Assembly (NCBI GenBank): GCA_937975705.1
Contig: CALJTX010000012.1
Span: forward strand, 1-64,000
From: an uncultured Flavobacteriia bacterium
Lineage (GTDB): Bacteria > Bacteroidota > Bacteroidia > Flavobacteriales_D > Crocinitomicaceae
Reading direction: 5' to 3'
DNA: 64,000 bases
In this document: positions 25,280 to 34,641 of the stretch, piece after piece
How the letters are laid out: each line of letters begins with the position of its first letter
Numbering within the stretch: the first letter of the stretch is position 1
Notes under the pieces: generated by a model
The model's input: the letters and a program-made list of their open reading frames with translations, nothing else
The model's database searches: none
Told to the model about the DNA's origin: nothing
Program-made: the position numbers and the translations under genes

Positions 25280-27076
25280 TTATTTACCCGAACGTTTGCG
25301 ATCTGTTTCTTTCAATAAGATTTTGCGGATGCGCAAGCTTTTAGGGGTAACTTCTACATATTCATCGGATTGGATGTATTCCAAACACTCTTCCAAACTG
25401 AAAACTTTAGGCGGAGCCAAACGCACTTTGTCGTCTGAACCTGAAGCACGCATGTTGGTGAGTTTTTTGGTTTTGGTGACATTCACACACAAATCGCCAG
25501 CGCGAGAGTTTTCACCAATTACCTGACCTTCGTAGATGTCTTCGTTAGGCGCTACAAAGAACTTACCGCGCTCTTGTAGGTTGTTCAAAGAGAAAGGAAT
25601 AGAAGTACCTTGCTCAAGTGAAATCAAGGAGCCATTCTGACGTCCTGGAATCTCGCCTTTGTAAGGCTGGTATTCCAAGAAGCGGTGGTTCATGATGGCT
25701 TCACCTGCCGTTTGTGTCAAGAGGTAGTTTCGCAGACCGATGATACCACGTGAAGGAATTTGGAAAGTAACAATCATGCGTTCCCCTTTTGGTACCATGT
25801 TCGTCATTTCACCTTTACGACGTGTAACGGCCTCAACGGCTGTTCCGCTGTGTTCTTCTGGAAGGTCAATAGTGAGTTCTTCGATAGGCTCGCACTTGAC
25901 ACCATCAATTTCTTTAATGATAACCTGTGGCTGACCTACTTGGAGTTCATATCCTTCGCGACGCATTGTTTCGATGAGTACAGAAAGGTGCAAAACGCCA
26001 CGGCCAAAAACCATCCATTTGTCGGCCTTGTCGGTGTCGCTCACGCGGAGTGCTAAGTTTTTCTCGAGTTCTTTGGTGAGGCGGTCTGAGATATGACGGG
26101 AAGTCACAAACTTTCCTTCTTTCCCAAAGAATGGCGAATCGTTGATGGAGAACAACATACTCATGGTAGGTTCGTCCATTTTGATGGTCGGTAGTGGCTC
26201 TGGGTTCTCGGCATCACAAATAGAGTCACCAATTTCAAAACCTTCGATACCCGTTACGGCACAGAGGTCGCCAGGTTGTACTTCAGTCACTTTTGCACGC
26301 TCGATGCCTTCGAAAACAAAGACTTCTTTGATGCGGTGCTTTTCTTGACGGCCATCAGACTTAGAAAGAATGATGGGTTGGTTTTCTTTGATGACACCTC
26401 TGGTCAGACGACCAATTGCAATACGACCAACGTAAGAAGAAAAGTCAAGAGAAGTGATGAGCATTTGGGTATTTCCTTCTTCGATTTTCTTTGGTGGAAA
26501 GTAATCCAAAATTTGATCGAGCAAAGGTGTAATGCTATCTGTAGGTGCTTTCCAATCTGTAGACATCCAGCCGTTTTTAGCTGAACCATAAATAGTTGGG
26601 AAGTCGAGCTGCTCTTCGGTTGCATCTAGCTCAAACATGAGGTCGAATACTTTTTCGTGAACTTCTTCTGGTGTACAGTTTTCTTTGTCTACTTTGTTGA
26701 TCACGAGTAGTGGCTTGAGACCCATTGAAAGGGCTTTTCCAAGTACAAAACGCGTTTGGGGCATTGGGCCTTCAAAAGCATCTACCAACAAACAAACGCC
26801 ATCGGCCATGTTGAGTACGCGCTCAACTTCACCTCCGAAGTCGGCGTGACCCGGGGTGTCAATGATGTTGATTTTGGTGCCTTTGTAAGATACCGAAACG
26901 TTTTTAGATACAATGGTGATTCCGCGCTCGCGCTCAAGATCGTTGTTGTCCATGATGAGTTCGCCGGTCATGCGGTCGCGCTCGTTGACTACTTGGCCCG
27001 CTTCGATCATTTTGTCGACGAGGGTAGTTTTACCGTGGTCAACGTGGGCAATAATGGCAATATTTCTGATTTCCAT
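25280..27076 (-). CDS. typA: Ribosome-associated GTPase TypA/BipA
   Basis: EF-G-like translational GTPase involved in ribosome assembly and stress adaptation. 598 residues. G1 AHVDHGKTT (10-18), RGITI switch region, [20 protein letters not shown] (G4), then domain II, EF-G III/V-like domains ([13 protein letters not shown] is diagnostic of BipA) and the BipA-specific C-terminal domain ending with [11 protein letters not shown]. Starts [15 protein letters not shown]. It follows the DEAD-box helicase gene by 26 nt in the same direction; both act on ribosomes or RNA at low temperature in other bacteria, so co-transcription would make sense. Confidence 0.98.
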   Translation of the reverse strand: MEIRNIAIIAHVDHGKTTLVDKMIEAGQVVNERDRMTGELIMDNNDLERERGITIVSKNVSVSYKGTKINIIDTPGHADFGGEVERVLNMADGVCLLVDAFEGPMPQTRFVLGKALSMGLKPLLVINKVDKENCTPEEVHEKVFDLMFELDATEEQLDFPTIYGSAKNGWMSTDWKAPTDSITPLLDQILDYFPPKKIEEGNTQMLITSLDFSSYVGRIAIGRLTRGVIKENQPIILSKSDGRQEKHRIKEVFVFEGIERAKVTEVQPGDLCAVTGIEGFEIGDSICDAENPEPLPTIKMDEPTMSMLFSINDSPFFGKEGKFVTSRHISDRLTKELEKNLALRVSDTDKADKWMVFGRGVLHLSVLIETMRREGYELQVGQPQVIIKEIDGVKCEPIEELTIDLPEEHSGTAVEAVTRRKGEMTNMVPKGERMIVTFQIPSRGIIGLRNYLLTQTAGEAIMNHRFLEYQPYKGEIPGRQNGSLISLEQGTSIPFSLNNLQERGKFFVAPNEDIYEGQVIGENSRAGDLCVNVTKTKKLTNMRASGSDDKVRLAPPKVFSLEECLEYIQSDEYVEVTPKSLRIRKILLKETDRKRSGK

Positions 27077-27102
27077 ATGGATAATTGTATGGGTAAGGAG
27101 AA

Positions 27103-28944
27103 TTAATATTTATTTCTTTTGGCACCAAAACCGCGGTCGCGGTCAAAACCACCAGAGCGTTTGTTGTCAAAACCGCCTTTTTTCTCGAAGCCGCCTTTTT
27201 TCTCAAAGCCCGGTTTTCTGTCAAAGCCTGGTTTTTTACCGCCACCAAATGAGCCTGGTCCTCTTTTAGAACCCGGACCTTTTGAAAACTTGCGCTCGCC
27301 GCGATCGTCGCCACCACCCTGACCAGGTGCCGTAACTTCAATCGAAACTTTGTGGCCTTCGAATTCATAGCCATCTACGTGCTTCAAGATTTTTTGTGTG
27401 TGCTCGTCGTCTGCCTCAATAAATGAGAAAGAGGTCATGATGTCGATGCGGCCAAGAGCTTTTGAGTTGAGGCCAGTGGCATCGCAGATGATGCGCACCA
27501 TAGCACCCGGATTGAGGCCATCTCTACGACCTAAATTGACAAAAAAGCGTGTTTTGCCTTCTTCGCGGGCACGGCTCTTGCGATCGGTGTTGCGTTCTGG
27601 ACGCTCGCGGTCATCTTTGCTCGCTGCTGCGTTGAGGTCGCCGGCGCGCTCGTAGTATTCGATAAAGCGATTGAACTCAGCAGAAACAAAACGTTTGATG
27701 ACTTCTTCTTTGCTAAGGTCTTTGAAAGAATCCAGGATTTGCTCCATAAATGGTGCGATATCGGCTTCTTTGACTTCGGTAGCAATCGTGTTGTCGATGA
27801 GTTTTTTCAATTGGATCTCGCAGATCTCGGCAGGATTAGGTATTTGTCCTTGCGTGAAAGTCATGCGCATTTGGCGCTCAATGGCTTTGATCTTGACGTT
27901 TTCACGGGTATTGACCAACACCAAAGACTGTCCTTTCTTACCAGCGCGTGCGGTACGGCCACTACGGTGTGTGTAGTTTTCGATGTCGTCTGGAAGGTTG
28001 TAGTTGATGACGTGCGTGATGTTATTGATATCCAAACCGCGCGCTGCAACATCTGTTGCAACAAGAATTTGCAATTCTTTTGAACGGAAACGCTCCATGA
28101 CGCGGTCGCGCATGGCTTGGGTGAGGTCGCCGTGGAGCGGCTCTGCGTTGTATCCGTCGCGGGCCAACTTCATGGCAACCGTTGCGGTTTCGTTCTTTGT
28201 ACGGCAAAAAATAAGACCGTAAATAGTAGGATTGAAATCTATTAAGCGCTTCACTGCATCGTAGCGATCGCGTTCTTTAACAGAAAAATAGATGTGCTCG
28301 ATGTTCTCGTTACTTTGGTTTTTGTGACCAATAGAAACCTCGAGTGGGTCGGTCATGTAGGTACGTGCAATACGCGCTACTTCGTTTGGCATTGTTGCCG
28401 AAAACAACCAGACGTTTTTGTCGATAGGTGTTTGTTCGAGGATCATGTCGATGTCCTCTTTGAAACCCATATTGAGCATTTCGTCGGCTTCGTCTAGAAT
28501 GACGTATTTGATTTGGCCTAATTGAACAACCTTGCGGTTGATGAGGTCGACCAAACGACCTGGTGTAGCCACTACAATTGACGTTCCTTTTTTAACGTTC
28601 GTGATTTGGGTACGGATATCGGTCCCGCCGTACACTGCTGTGATATTGCCATCTAGATATTTCGCAAAAACGTTGAGGTCTTTGGTAATCTGTAGGCAGA
28701 GCTCGCGTGTAGGGCAAATAATGACCCCTTGTGGCAGGCGTGCTGCGTTATCAATGTTATTAATCAACGGCAAACCGAATGCGGCCGTTTTACCTGTACC
28801 GGTCTGCGCCAGACCGACAAAATCGCAATCTTCTCCTAATAGATAGGGAATTGCTTGTTCCTGGATGGGGGTCGGTGCTTCAAAACCCAATTCTGTCAAC
28901 GACTTCAGCACCTCTCGCCTTAATCCCAGTTCTTCAAATGTCAT
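27103..28944 (-). CDS. deaD: DEAD-box RNA helicase (DeaD/CsdA-like) with basic Gly-rich tail
   Basis: ATP-dependent RNA helicase of 613 residues. Motifs in order: Q motif TPIQEQAIP, Walker A AQTGTGKT, PTRELCLQ, DEAD box LDEADEM, SAT, and HRSGRTARAG. After the two RecA domains there is a helical segment, then a DbpA-type RRM (FVNLGRRDGLNPGAMVRII), then a tail of GGF/K repeats (KKPGF, KKGGF, KRSGGF) and an RNKY end. Such tails bind structured RNA; the architecture fits ribosome assembly or cold-shock helicases. Its promoter region has an exact TACCTTTG box 22 nt upstream. Distinct from the tail-less RhlE at 46.8 kb. Confidence 0.95.
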   Translation of the reverse strand: MTFEELGLRREVLKSLTELGFEAPTPIQEQAIPYLLGEDCDFVGLAQTGTGKTAAFGLPLINNIDNAARLPQGVIICPTRELCLQITKDLNVFAKYLDGNITAVYGGTDIRTQITNVKKGTSIVVATPGRLVDLINRKVVQLGQIKYVILDEADEMLNMGFKEDIDMILEQTPIDKNVWLFSATMPNEVARIARTYMTDPLEVSIGHKNQSNENIEHIYFSVKERDRYDAVKRLIDFNPTIYGLIFCRTKNETATVAMKLARDGYNAEPLHGDLTQAMRDRVMERFRSKELQILVATDVAARGLDINNITHVINYNLPDDIENYTHRSGRTARAGKKGQSLVLVNTRENVKIKAIERQMRMTFTQGQIPNPAEICEIQLKKLIDNTIATEVKEADIAPFMEQILDSFKDLSKEEVIKRFVSAEFNRFIEYYERAGDLNAAASKDDRERPERNTDRKSRAREEGKTRFFVNLGRRDGLNPGAMVRIICDATGLNSKALGRIDIMTSFSFIEADDEHTQKILKHVDGYEFEGHKVSIEVTAPGQGGGDDRGERKFSKGPGSKRGPGSFGGGKKPGFDRKPGFEKKGGFEKKGGFDNKRSGGFDRDRGFGAKRNKY

Positions 28945-28966
28945 GTATTCTTTTTAAAATTAGGTG

Positions 28967-28974
28967 CAAAGGTA
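28967..28974 (-). promoter_or_regulatory. -7 box TACCTTTG for the DEAD-box helicase gene
   Basis: Exact match on the minus strand in the 170-nt divergent gap shared with the sugar-dehydrogenase-like gene; the rest of that gap is AT-rich with no clear hairpin. Confidence 0.5.
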
Positions 28975-29114
28975 CGTATATTATAAGGATTTAATGTTAA
29001 TAAGTTGATTGATAGTGTTAAAAAAAATAATTTCCCTGAACTTTTTACGCGGAAAATTGTATGTGGTGGTGCATCTTGTGGTCCTCCTTCACAAATATTG
29101 ATTAATTTAAATCC

Positions 29115-30761
29115 ATGAAATTACAATTCATCTTCAGCGTATTATTTCAACTTTTGGTTGTAGGGGCTTTCAACGCCCAACGCGTCTATCCCCTTTTTAA
29201 TGACATTTCAGTAGACTCTGTTTTGAAGCCCCAAACCTGGGCTTCGAAGATGGCATTTGACCCTATTTCGCAGCATTTGTTTTATACTACAGCTGGCGGG
29301 ACTATTTATGAGGTTTTTGAAAACACACAGACAGACACGCTTCGCTTTTCAGTACTAGACCATGGCATCCCGAGAGTGCAAGGGCTTTGCTTTGTGGACA
29401 GCACGTTGTTTTTATCGGGCAATATTTGGTACACGACTACCGGAATTGGCATGGTGGTGAAAGGCGTATTGCAGCCAAATGGAACCAGGATTTGGAGCAC
29501 CGTACTGAGCACTTCTGGCTACCCTACAAGCAGTTCTACCGGCGACCACGGTTTTACAGGCATCACCGCCGACCCACAAAAAGAGTTTTTGTATTTTTCT
29601 GGTGGGTCCAGAACTTCTTTTGGCGAGGTTGAAACCAATAATGGTATGTATCCGGGTCTGCGCGAGCAAGCACTCACGAGCAAAATTTTTCGGATCCCGA
29701 TAGACGCCACGAATATCTATCTAAACAACGACTCCATTGCGCTACAAAACAGCGGTTATGTGTTTGCTGAGGGCACCCGCAACGCCTACTCTATGGCATT
29801 TAATGGAGAAAATCAGCTTATTGCCATCGACAACGCCGGCGAGCGCGACGACCCTGAAGAACTCAACCTCATCGAACAAGGCAAACATTATGGCTTTCCT
29901 TGGCGCATTGGCGGCAATGCCAACCCTTTGGCCAATCCGAACTACGACGCAAGTACAGACCCGCTCATCAACCCCACAAATGGCGCATTTTTGGCTGGGC
30001 ATTTTAACGCCGACCCGCAATTTCCAGCAGCACCTGCAGGCGTTGTTTTTACTGAACCAATTGCCAATTACGGGGCAGCTGCAGACTACTACAAAGAAGA
30101 AGGCACGGGGCAAATCAAAAAAGCGAGCGAAAGTGGCCAACCAGTGCGCACATTTACAGCACACCGCTCCCCTCTTGGATTGGTAATCGATAAAAATAAT
30201 GCAATTGGCGGCGCCTACAGCGGCAATGGATTTGTACTGAGTTTTATGCCCGGTGGCGACAGCACGGGTTACACGCCACTTTCTCCATGGGGTTCAGCCT
30301 GCCCTTTTGTGGATCCGTCGAGAGAGCTCGTGATGCTGCGTTTCTCCTTTGACTCCATCAACCAAACTTATGGCATTCAGACCACCAATGTAGCCACTGG
30401 CTTCTACCTACCTGTAGACGCCGTTCAGGTGGGTTCGGCAATTTACGTCATTGAAAACAACGGGTATCTCTGGAAAATCAACTTCCCGAAAGCCCAAACG
30501 CCTCCTTCCGGATTTTCTGCATCTAACTTCGTGTACCCGAACCCAAGTGCTGCCGAATTGAATTGCTACTTCCCAAATCCGAATCAACAAAAAAGACATC
30601 TTGAACTACTTAGCTTGGATGGAAAAGTGGTTTATAAGTCTGATGATTTTAGTACGGAATTCTACAAGAGTGATATTTCTACCTTTTCACAAGGAGGATA
30701 TTATATTCGACTCATTGCCGACGGTGAAGTTATAGCGCAGCAAAAGATTGTCATTAATTAA
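29115..30761 (+). CDS. Secreted glucose/sorbosone dehydrogenase-like protein with T9SS domain
   Basis: 548 residues. Signal peptide ends GAFNAQ. The central part (about 30-450) has the features of the PQQ-type glucose/sorbosone dehydrogenase beta-propeller: GLCFVDSTLFLSGN, GDHGFTGITADPQ, SKIFRIPID, GTRNAYSMAF and DNAGERDDPEELN, followed by HYGFPWRIGG. It probably binds calcium and may use PQQ or oxidise sugars, but many relatives are uncharacterised. C-terminal 75 residues (FVYPNPSAAELNCYF onward) form a T9SS type A sorting domain, so it should be surface-bound or released. Divergent from the helicase gene. Confidence 0.87.
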   Translation: MKLQFIFSVLFQLLVVGAFNAQRVYPLFNDISVDSVLKPQTWASKMAFDPISQHLFYTTAGGTIYEVFENTQTDTLRFSVLDHGIPRVQGLCFVDSTLFLSGNIWYTTTGIGMVVKGVLQPNGTRIWSTVLSTSGYPTSSSTGDHGFTGITADPQKEFLYFSGGSRTSFGEVETNNGMYPGLREQALTSKIFRIPIDATNIYLNNDSIALQNSGYVFAEGTRNAYSMAFNGENQLIAIDNAGERDDPEELNLIEQGKHYGFPWRIGGNANPLANPNYDASTDPLINPTNGAFLAGHFNADPQFPAAPAGVVFTEPIANYGAAADYYKEEGTGQIKKASESGQPVRTFTAHRSPLGLVIDKNNAIGGAYSGNGFVLSFMPGGDSTGYTPLSPWGSACPFVDPSRELVMLRFSFDSINQTYGIQTTNVATGFYLPVDAVQVGSAIYVIENNGYLWKINFPKAQTPPSGFSASNFVYPNPSAAELNCYFPNPNQQKRHLELLSLDGKVVYKSDDFSTEFYKSDISTFSQGGYYIRLIADGEVIAQQKIVIN

Positions 30762-30793
30762 AGCCTGCAGACACCATGTAAACGTTATTTTTC

Positions 30794-30801
30794 TATTTTT
30801 G
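30794..30801 (+). promoter_or_regulatory. -7 box TATTTTTG for DUF5606-M3 peptidase
   Basis: Exact TANNTTTG match 26 nt before the DUF5606 start codon; the -33 side is weak. Confidence 0.45.
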
Positions 30802-30827
30802 AAGACTTTTAAAACGAAAATCAAACT

Positions 30828-31367
30828 ATGCAACTCAGCGGTATCATTGCCATTTCAGGAAGACCAGGTCTTTTCAAAGTCATTGCTCAAAGTAAAAATA
30901 GCGTTATTGTCGAATCAATGATCGATAAAAAACGTTTTCCGGCCTATGCCACAGAGCGCATCTCTACTTTAGATGACATCAGCGTTTTTACCTATGACGA
31001 AGACGTGAAGCTAACCGACATCTTTGCTAAAATGCTTGAGTTGTATCCTACTGAGGCGCCGTCGCACAAAGCAGACATGAAAGAATTGGAAGCAGCATTG
31101 GCTCAGTTTTTACCTAACTGGGACCAAGACCGCGTATACCCATCAGACGTGCGCAAACTCTTTCAATGGTTCAATTTACTCAACAACGCAGGCGCTTTTG
31201 CAGCGGTTGCAACTGAAGAAGCAACAGCAACTAAGGAAGTAAAAGCACCGAAAGCTGAAACAGCGAAGAAGAAAGCACCAAGTGCAACGCCAGCAGCCAA
31301 AGCAGCGAAGCCTGCAGCCCCTAAAAAACCTACAGCCGTAAAGACCGGCTCTTCTAGAGGAAAATAA
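30828..31367 (+). CDS. DUF5606 family protein with Ala/Lys/Pro tail
   Basis: 179 residues, cytosolic, function unknown. The conserved N-terminal 125 residues (MQLSGIIAISGRPGLFKVI, ISVFTYDEDVKL, YPSDVRKLFQWF) match the Bacteroidota family DUF5606. Residues about 125-179 are low-complexity A/K/P/T, histone-like and basic, suggesting nucleic-acid or acidic-surface contact. One nt separates its TAA from the ATG of the M3 peptidase gene, so the two are co-transcribed and probably coupled. Confidence 0.85.
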   Translation: MQLSGIIAISGRPGLFKVIAQSKNSVIVESMIDKKRFPAYATERISTLDDISVFTYDEDVKLTDIFAKMLELYPTEAPSHKADMKELEAALAQFLPNWDQDRVYPSDVRKLFQWFNLLNNAGAFAAVATEEATATKEVKAPKAETAKKKAPSATPAAKAAKPAAPKKPTAVKTGSSRGK

Positions 31368-31368
31368 C

Positions 31369-33075
31369 ATGCAAATTCAAAAAGCAGCGCGCCAGTTTCT
31401 ACCCGAAGACCTGGCCATTACCGATTTCAAGGTCCTTGCGCCTTTTTTTCACGATTTACTTCAACGCCCGGTTCTTACACTTCAAGACTTCGACAAATGG
31501 CTCCAAGACCGCTCCGAACTCGATGCGGTGCTCGAAGAAGATTTGGCTTGGCGCTACATTCGCATGAGCATCAACACGCAAGATGAACTGCTTCGAGATG
31601 CCTATAATTACTTTGTGACGCAAATTCAGCCTGAATTGGCTCCGCTAGAAGACCAACTCAATCAAAAATTAATGGCGCTGCCCTTTCTTGAGCAAAGAGC
31701 GGATAACGCCCATCAAATTTATTTCAGAAGTGTGCGCACGGCACTCGAGTTATATCGAGAAGAAAACATTGCGTTAGAAGCTGCTTTAAACGAAGAGGCT
31801 CAGCAATATGGTGCCATAAGCGCGGCCCAAACCATCACCCATGATGGCAAAGAACTCACCATGCAGCAAGCGGCGTTGTTGCTCAAAGAACAAGACGAAA
31901 GCCTGCGTCAAACCATTTTTGAAAAAATGGCGGCTGTCCGCAGAAAAGACCGCGAGCAACTAGATACGCTTTATACCTCATTGATTCAAAAAAGACACCA
32001 ATTGGCGCGCAATGCTGGTTTTGAAAACTACCGCGACTACAAATTTGTAGCCATGGGGCGTTTTGACTACACCAAAGCGGACTGTCTCGCTTTCCACGAA
32101 GCCATCAAAACGCATATTGTGCCTTTGGTCAAAGAAATCCAAGCCGAAAAACTCAAAAAACTGGGTAAAGTTCTCTTCAAACCTTGGGACCTCGATGTCG
32201 ATCCGGAAGGAAAGCCAGCGCTCAAGCCTTTCACTGACGGGAGCGAAATGTTGCGCGGTACAATTGCCATGTTTGAGCGCATCGACCCTTATTTTGGCGA
32301 CTGCCTGCGGGTAATGGACGAGCTCGGACACCTCGATTTAGATTCCAAAACAGGCAAAGCACCAGGTGGCTACAACTACCCGCTTTACGAAATTGGTGTA
32401 CCCTTCATTTTTATGAATGCAGTGGGCACCCAACGCGACCTCGAAACGATGGTGCACGAAGGCGGCCACGCCATTCATTCCTTTTTGAGCCGTGGACTCA
32501 GTCTCACCGCATTTAAAAACCTTCCGTCAGAAGTGGCCGAATTGGCCTCGATGTCAATGGAACTTTTAAGCATGCCACAGTGGTCGGAATTTTACGAGCC
32601 GCATGCACACGAGCGCGCCATGCGCGAACAAATTGAGGGCACACTGAAGGTCTTGCCTTGGATAGCGCAAATCGATGCTTTTCAGCATTGGATTTACGAA
32701 AACCCAACACATTCCCTCGAAGAAAGATCGGCTTACTGGACAAAACTAGCAAGCGATTTTGGCACGGGCCTCACCGACTGGACCGGTTATGAAGAGCTAG
32801 TGCAAAGCTCCTGGCAACGCCAATTACACCTCTTCGAAGTTCCATTCTACTACATCGAATACGGCATTGCCCAACTTGGCGCACTAGGCGTCTGGAAAAA
32901 CAGCTTAGAAGATTATCCGAGCGCCATTCAAAACTATAAAAATGCTCTCGCCCTGGGTTATACGGAGCCCATGACCAAGATTTATCAAACCGCTGGCGTC
33001 CCATTTGATTTTTCATCAGAGCGCCTGCAAACTTTAGTTCACTTTATCCAGAATGAATTGAAAAAAATGAATTAG
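31369..33075 (+). CDS. M3 family oligoendopeptidase
   Basis: Cytosolic zinc oligopeptidase (M3B, oligoendopeptidase F-like) of 568 residues, degrading short peptides. Zinc motif HEGGH at 363-367 in MVHEGGHAIHSF; third ligand Glu in LPSEVAELASMSMEL about 25 residues later; YFHxG-type substrate region near FYYIEYGIAQLG. The helical N-terminal half forms the channel roof in relatives. No signal peptide. Directly downstream of DUF5606 (1-nt gap); the gene ends 55 nt before the tRNA. Confidence 0.95.
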   Translation: MQIQKAARQFLPEDLAITDFKVLAPFFHDLLQRPVLTLQDFDKWLQDRSELDAVLEEDLAWRYIRMSINTQDELLRDAYNYFVTQIQPELAPLEDQLNQKLMALPFLEQRADNAHQIYFRSVRTALELYREENIALEAALNEEAQQYGAISAAQTITHDGKELTMQQAALLLKEQDESLRQTIFEKMAAVRRKDREQLDTLYTSLIQKRHQLARNAGFENYRDYKFVAMGRFDYTKADCLAFHEAIKTHIVPLVKEIQAEKLKKLGKVLFKPWDLDVDPEGKPALKPFTDGSEMLRGTIAMFERIDPYFGDCLRVMDELGHLDLDSKTGKAPGGYNYPLYEIGVPFIFMNAVGTQRDLETMVHEGGHAIHSFLSRGLSLTAFKNLPSEVAELASMSMELLSMPQWSEFYEPHAHERAMREQIEGTLKVLPWIAQIDAFQHWIYENPTHSLEERSAYWTKLASDFGTGLTDWTGYEELVQSSWQRQLHLFEVPFYYIEYGIAQLGALGVWKNSLEDYPSAIQNYKNALALGYTEPMTKIYQTAGVPFDFSSERLQTLVHFIQNELKKMN

Positions 33076-33111
33076 TTGTGGCCAAATTGTAAAGAAATTT
33101 AAAATTCTCTT

Positions 33112-33119
33112 TATATTTG
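33112..33119 (+). promoter_or_regulatory. -7 box TATATTTG of the tRNA gene
   Basis: Exact TANNTTTG match 11 nt before the mature tRNA 5' end; TTG at 33087 is the likely -33 element (22 nt spacing). Confidence 0.6.
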
Positions 33120-33130
33120 CACCCGCACAT

Positions 33131-33204
33131 GGCGAGATAGCTCAGTTGGTTAGAGCGTAGGATTCATAACCCTAAGGTCCCGAGTTCAACTCTCGGTCTC
33201 GCTA
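33131..33204 (+). tRNA. tRNA with CAT anticodon (Met, possibly Ile2)
   Basis: A 74-nt cloverleaf: acceptor GGCGAGA with TCTCGCT, D arm GCTC/GAGC, anticodon loop TTCATAA (anticodon CAT), T arm CCGAG/CTCGG with loop TTCAACT. Discriminator A; CCA is not encoded. It is not the initiator, as the anticodon stem lacks three consecutive G-C pairs. Elongator Met is most likely, but a lysidine-modified Ile2 tRNA cannot be excluded by eye. Two oddities: G1-T72 wobble and an A31-C39 mismatch. Confidence 0.93.
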
Positions 33205-33208
33205 CTTC

Positions 33209-33237
33209 AAAAGGCTCCACTACCGGAGCCTTTTTTG
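33209..33237 (+). terminator. Terminator after the tRNA
   Basis: A 10-bp stem (33209-33218 with 33225-33234), 6-nt loop, T-run. It also covers the first codons of the longest possible reading frame of the next gene, supporting the later start at 33334. Confidence 0.88.
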
Positions 33238-33333
33238 TTTTCTGTACTTTTTGTTGCATTTTTCGCAAGTGATACACGAGCAATTGCTAGATTTGATTTC
33301 TTCACGGTCAAATTCTTTTGTAAACTTGCCCTT

Positions 33334-34641
33334 ATGCGGTTTCAATATTATTGGATTTTATTTCTTTTCACCTTGCTGACCAAGCCGTTGCACGCTGCTC
33401 AATCAGGGTTTGAACTCTATTTATTCGTCTATAGTAGTGCCCAAACCACCTCAGGCGCCGGACACATCAGCTTTGCCTTTGGCCCAGATAGCTCACAACT
33501 CACCTATTATACTAAATACCGAAAAGCAGATGGAGGTTGCTTCAAATTAAAGGATATCTCCTATCAAAAAGCATTTGCTTACGATCACCTCGAGCTCAAA
33601 CACCAAAGTCAGGTGCCTTCGCTGGTATTGAAATTAAAAGCCAAAGAGCCCGAGCTCTCTAAATTAGAGCAGCTCAGCGACTACTGGAACCTCGAAAAAC
33701 CCTGGACACTCTTTGTCAATAACTGCACCGATGCGCTCAAACGCACGCTGCGCAAATCGCAAATCAATCCGGGCTTGGCGTTTTTGATCAGCACACCCAA
33801 CGAACTCATCGAAGATTTATATGCGCACCACCTCGTCAACTTCAAAAACCAAGATTTTGAAGTCGTTTATGGCGATTTGCAAGCCTACTTGAAATCCGAG
33901 CCCAATGCCGTACCTCAAACCTTGTTTGGCAAAAAAAGACAAGCGTTTGCGCACAAAGAAGCCATTGTCATTTTGACGGGTTTTGGTTCGAAATACCACT
34001 CATTGCGTGCCATCAAACAGCAGTTTGGAGTTTATAATTACGACGTTTTTGCACCCCGCTATATTTCACGTCAATCTATCGATCAGACGGTTTCCAATTT
34101 TGCAGACTTTTGGAAAAAAGAAAAGCTCGACAACTACGATAGCGTTCATGTGTTTGCTTATATTGTCGGTTCTTGGACCATTAATTCTTGGATTGCAGCC
34201 AATGGACCTGCCAACATCGCTACTATCGTCTATGACCGCAGCACCTTACAGGAACGCGCACCGTATGTCTTGGTAAAAGATATGAAATTGGTCAATTTTT
34301 TACTTTTTGGCCCCGTGATGCAAGACCTCATCGACACACCCTATCCTGCCCTCGCCTACCCAGAAATTGAGAAAGGAATTTTACTGGAAACTTACGCGAC
34401 CAATACGGTCAGAAAACACCAAGAGACCGCAGCTGCCCCCGGGCCTTATTGCTGGGACATTTCATGTTTTGGACAGACCTGTACAGATTTCAGGTATGTC
34501 CCGTTGCATCACGATCAGATGTACACGCATCCGGAAGTCTTTTCAGAAGCAATTATGTATTTTATCGAGAACGGGCATTTTGGTTCGTATTTTTACCAGA
34601 CCAAACCCGTTGCCGATCCATTTATCAAGCACCAACCATGA
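33334..34641 (+). CDS. Predicted lipid hydrolase fusion: permuted papain-fold + alpha/beta-hydrolase-like (435 aa)
   Basis: First gene of the lipid operon. The start MRFQYYWILFLF at 33334 gives a signal peptide (cleavage near LHA-AQS). Residues about 25-165 look like a circularly permuted papain/NlpC fold: GHISFAFG (His44) comes before NNCTDAL (Cys131), the order seen in LRAT, YiiX and DUF4105-like lipid or peptide hydrolases. Residues about 208-420 resemble an alpha/beta hydrolase: IVILTGFGS, FAYIVGSW at the nucleophile elbow and HHDQMYTHPEV at the catalytic His. Aligning FAYIVGSW with GxSxG puts Ile277 in place of Ser, so this half may be inactive. The stop overlaps the next start (ATGA). 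A TAAACTTG box lies 5 nt before the start. Confidence 0.65.
   Translation: MRFQYYWILFLFTLLTKPLHAAQSGFELYLFVYSSAQTTSGAGHISFAFGPDSSQLTYYTKYRKADGGCFKLKDISYQKAFAYDHLELKHQSQVPSLVLKLKAKEPELSKLEQLSDYWNLEKPWTLFVNNCTDALKRTLRKSQINPGLAFLISTPNELIEDLYAHHLVNFKNQDFEVVYGDLQAYLKSEPNAVPQTLFGKKRQAFAHKEAIVILTGFGSKYHSLRAIKQQFGVYNYDVFAPRYISRQSIDQTVSNFADFWKKEKLDNYDSVHVFAYIVGSWTINSWIAANGPANIATIVYDRSTLQERAPYVLVKDMKLVNFLLFGPVMQDLIDTPYPALAYPEIEKGILLETYATNTVRKHQETAAAPGPYCWDISCFGQTCTDFRYVPLHHDQMYTHPEVFSEAIMYFIENGHFGSYFYQTKPVADPFIKHQP

Noticed and set aside
27119..27322. KPPFFSKP-type repeat frame on the plus strand
   Set aside because: Antisense image of the Gly-rich helicase tail repeats.
21054..28944. Possible defence island (RadC plus DEAD-box helicase and GTPase)
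   Set aside because: Helicase and TypA are housekeeping ribosome factors, and the RadC neighbours are glycan genes; no nuclease or effector is present.
28945..29114. Possible riboswitch or RNA in the 170-nt divergent gap
   Set aside because: AT-rich, no stable stems or known motif; only promoter elements recognised.
33235..33333. Upstream extension of the lipid-hydrolase gene
   Set aside because: It begins inside the tRNA terminator and would hide the signal peptide; start 33334 is better.
34449..34637. 63-codon N-terminal extension of the YnbA-like gene
   Set aside because: It lies within the previous coding region in another frame; the ATG at 34638 gives the family N-terminus and an ATGA overlap.
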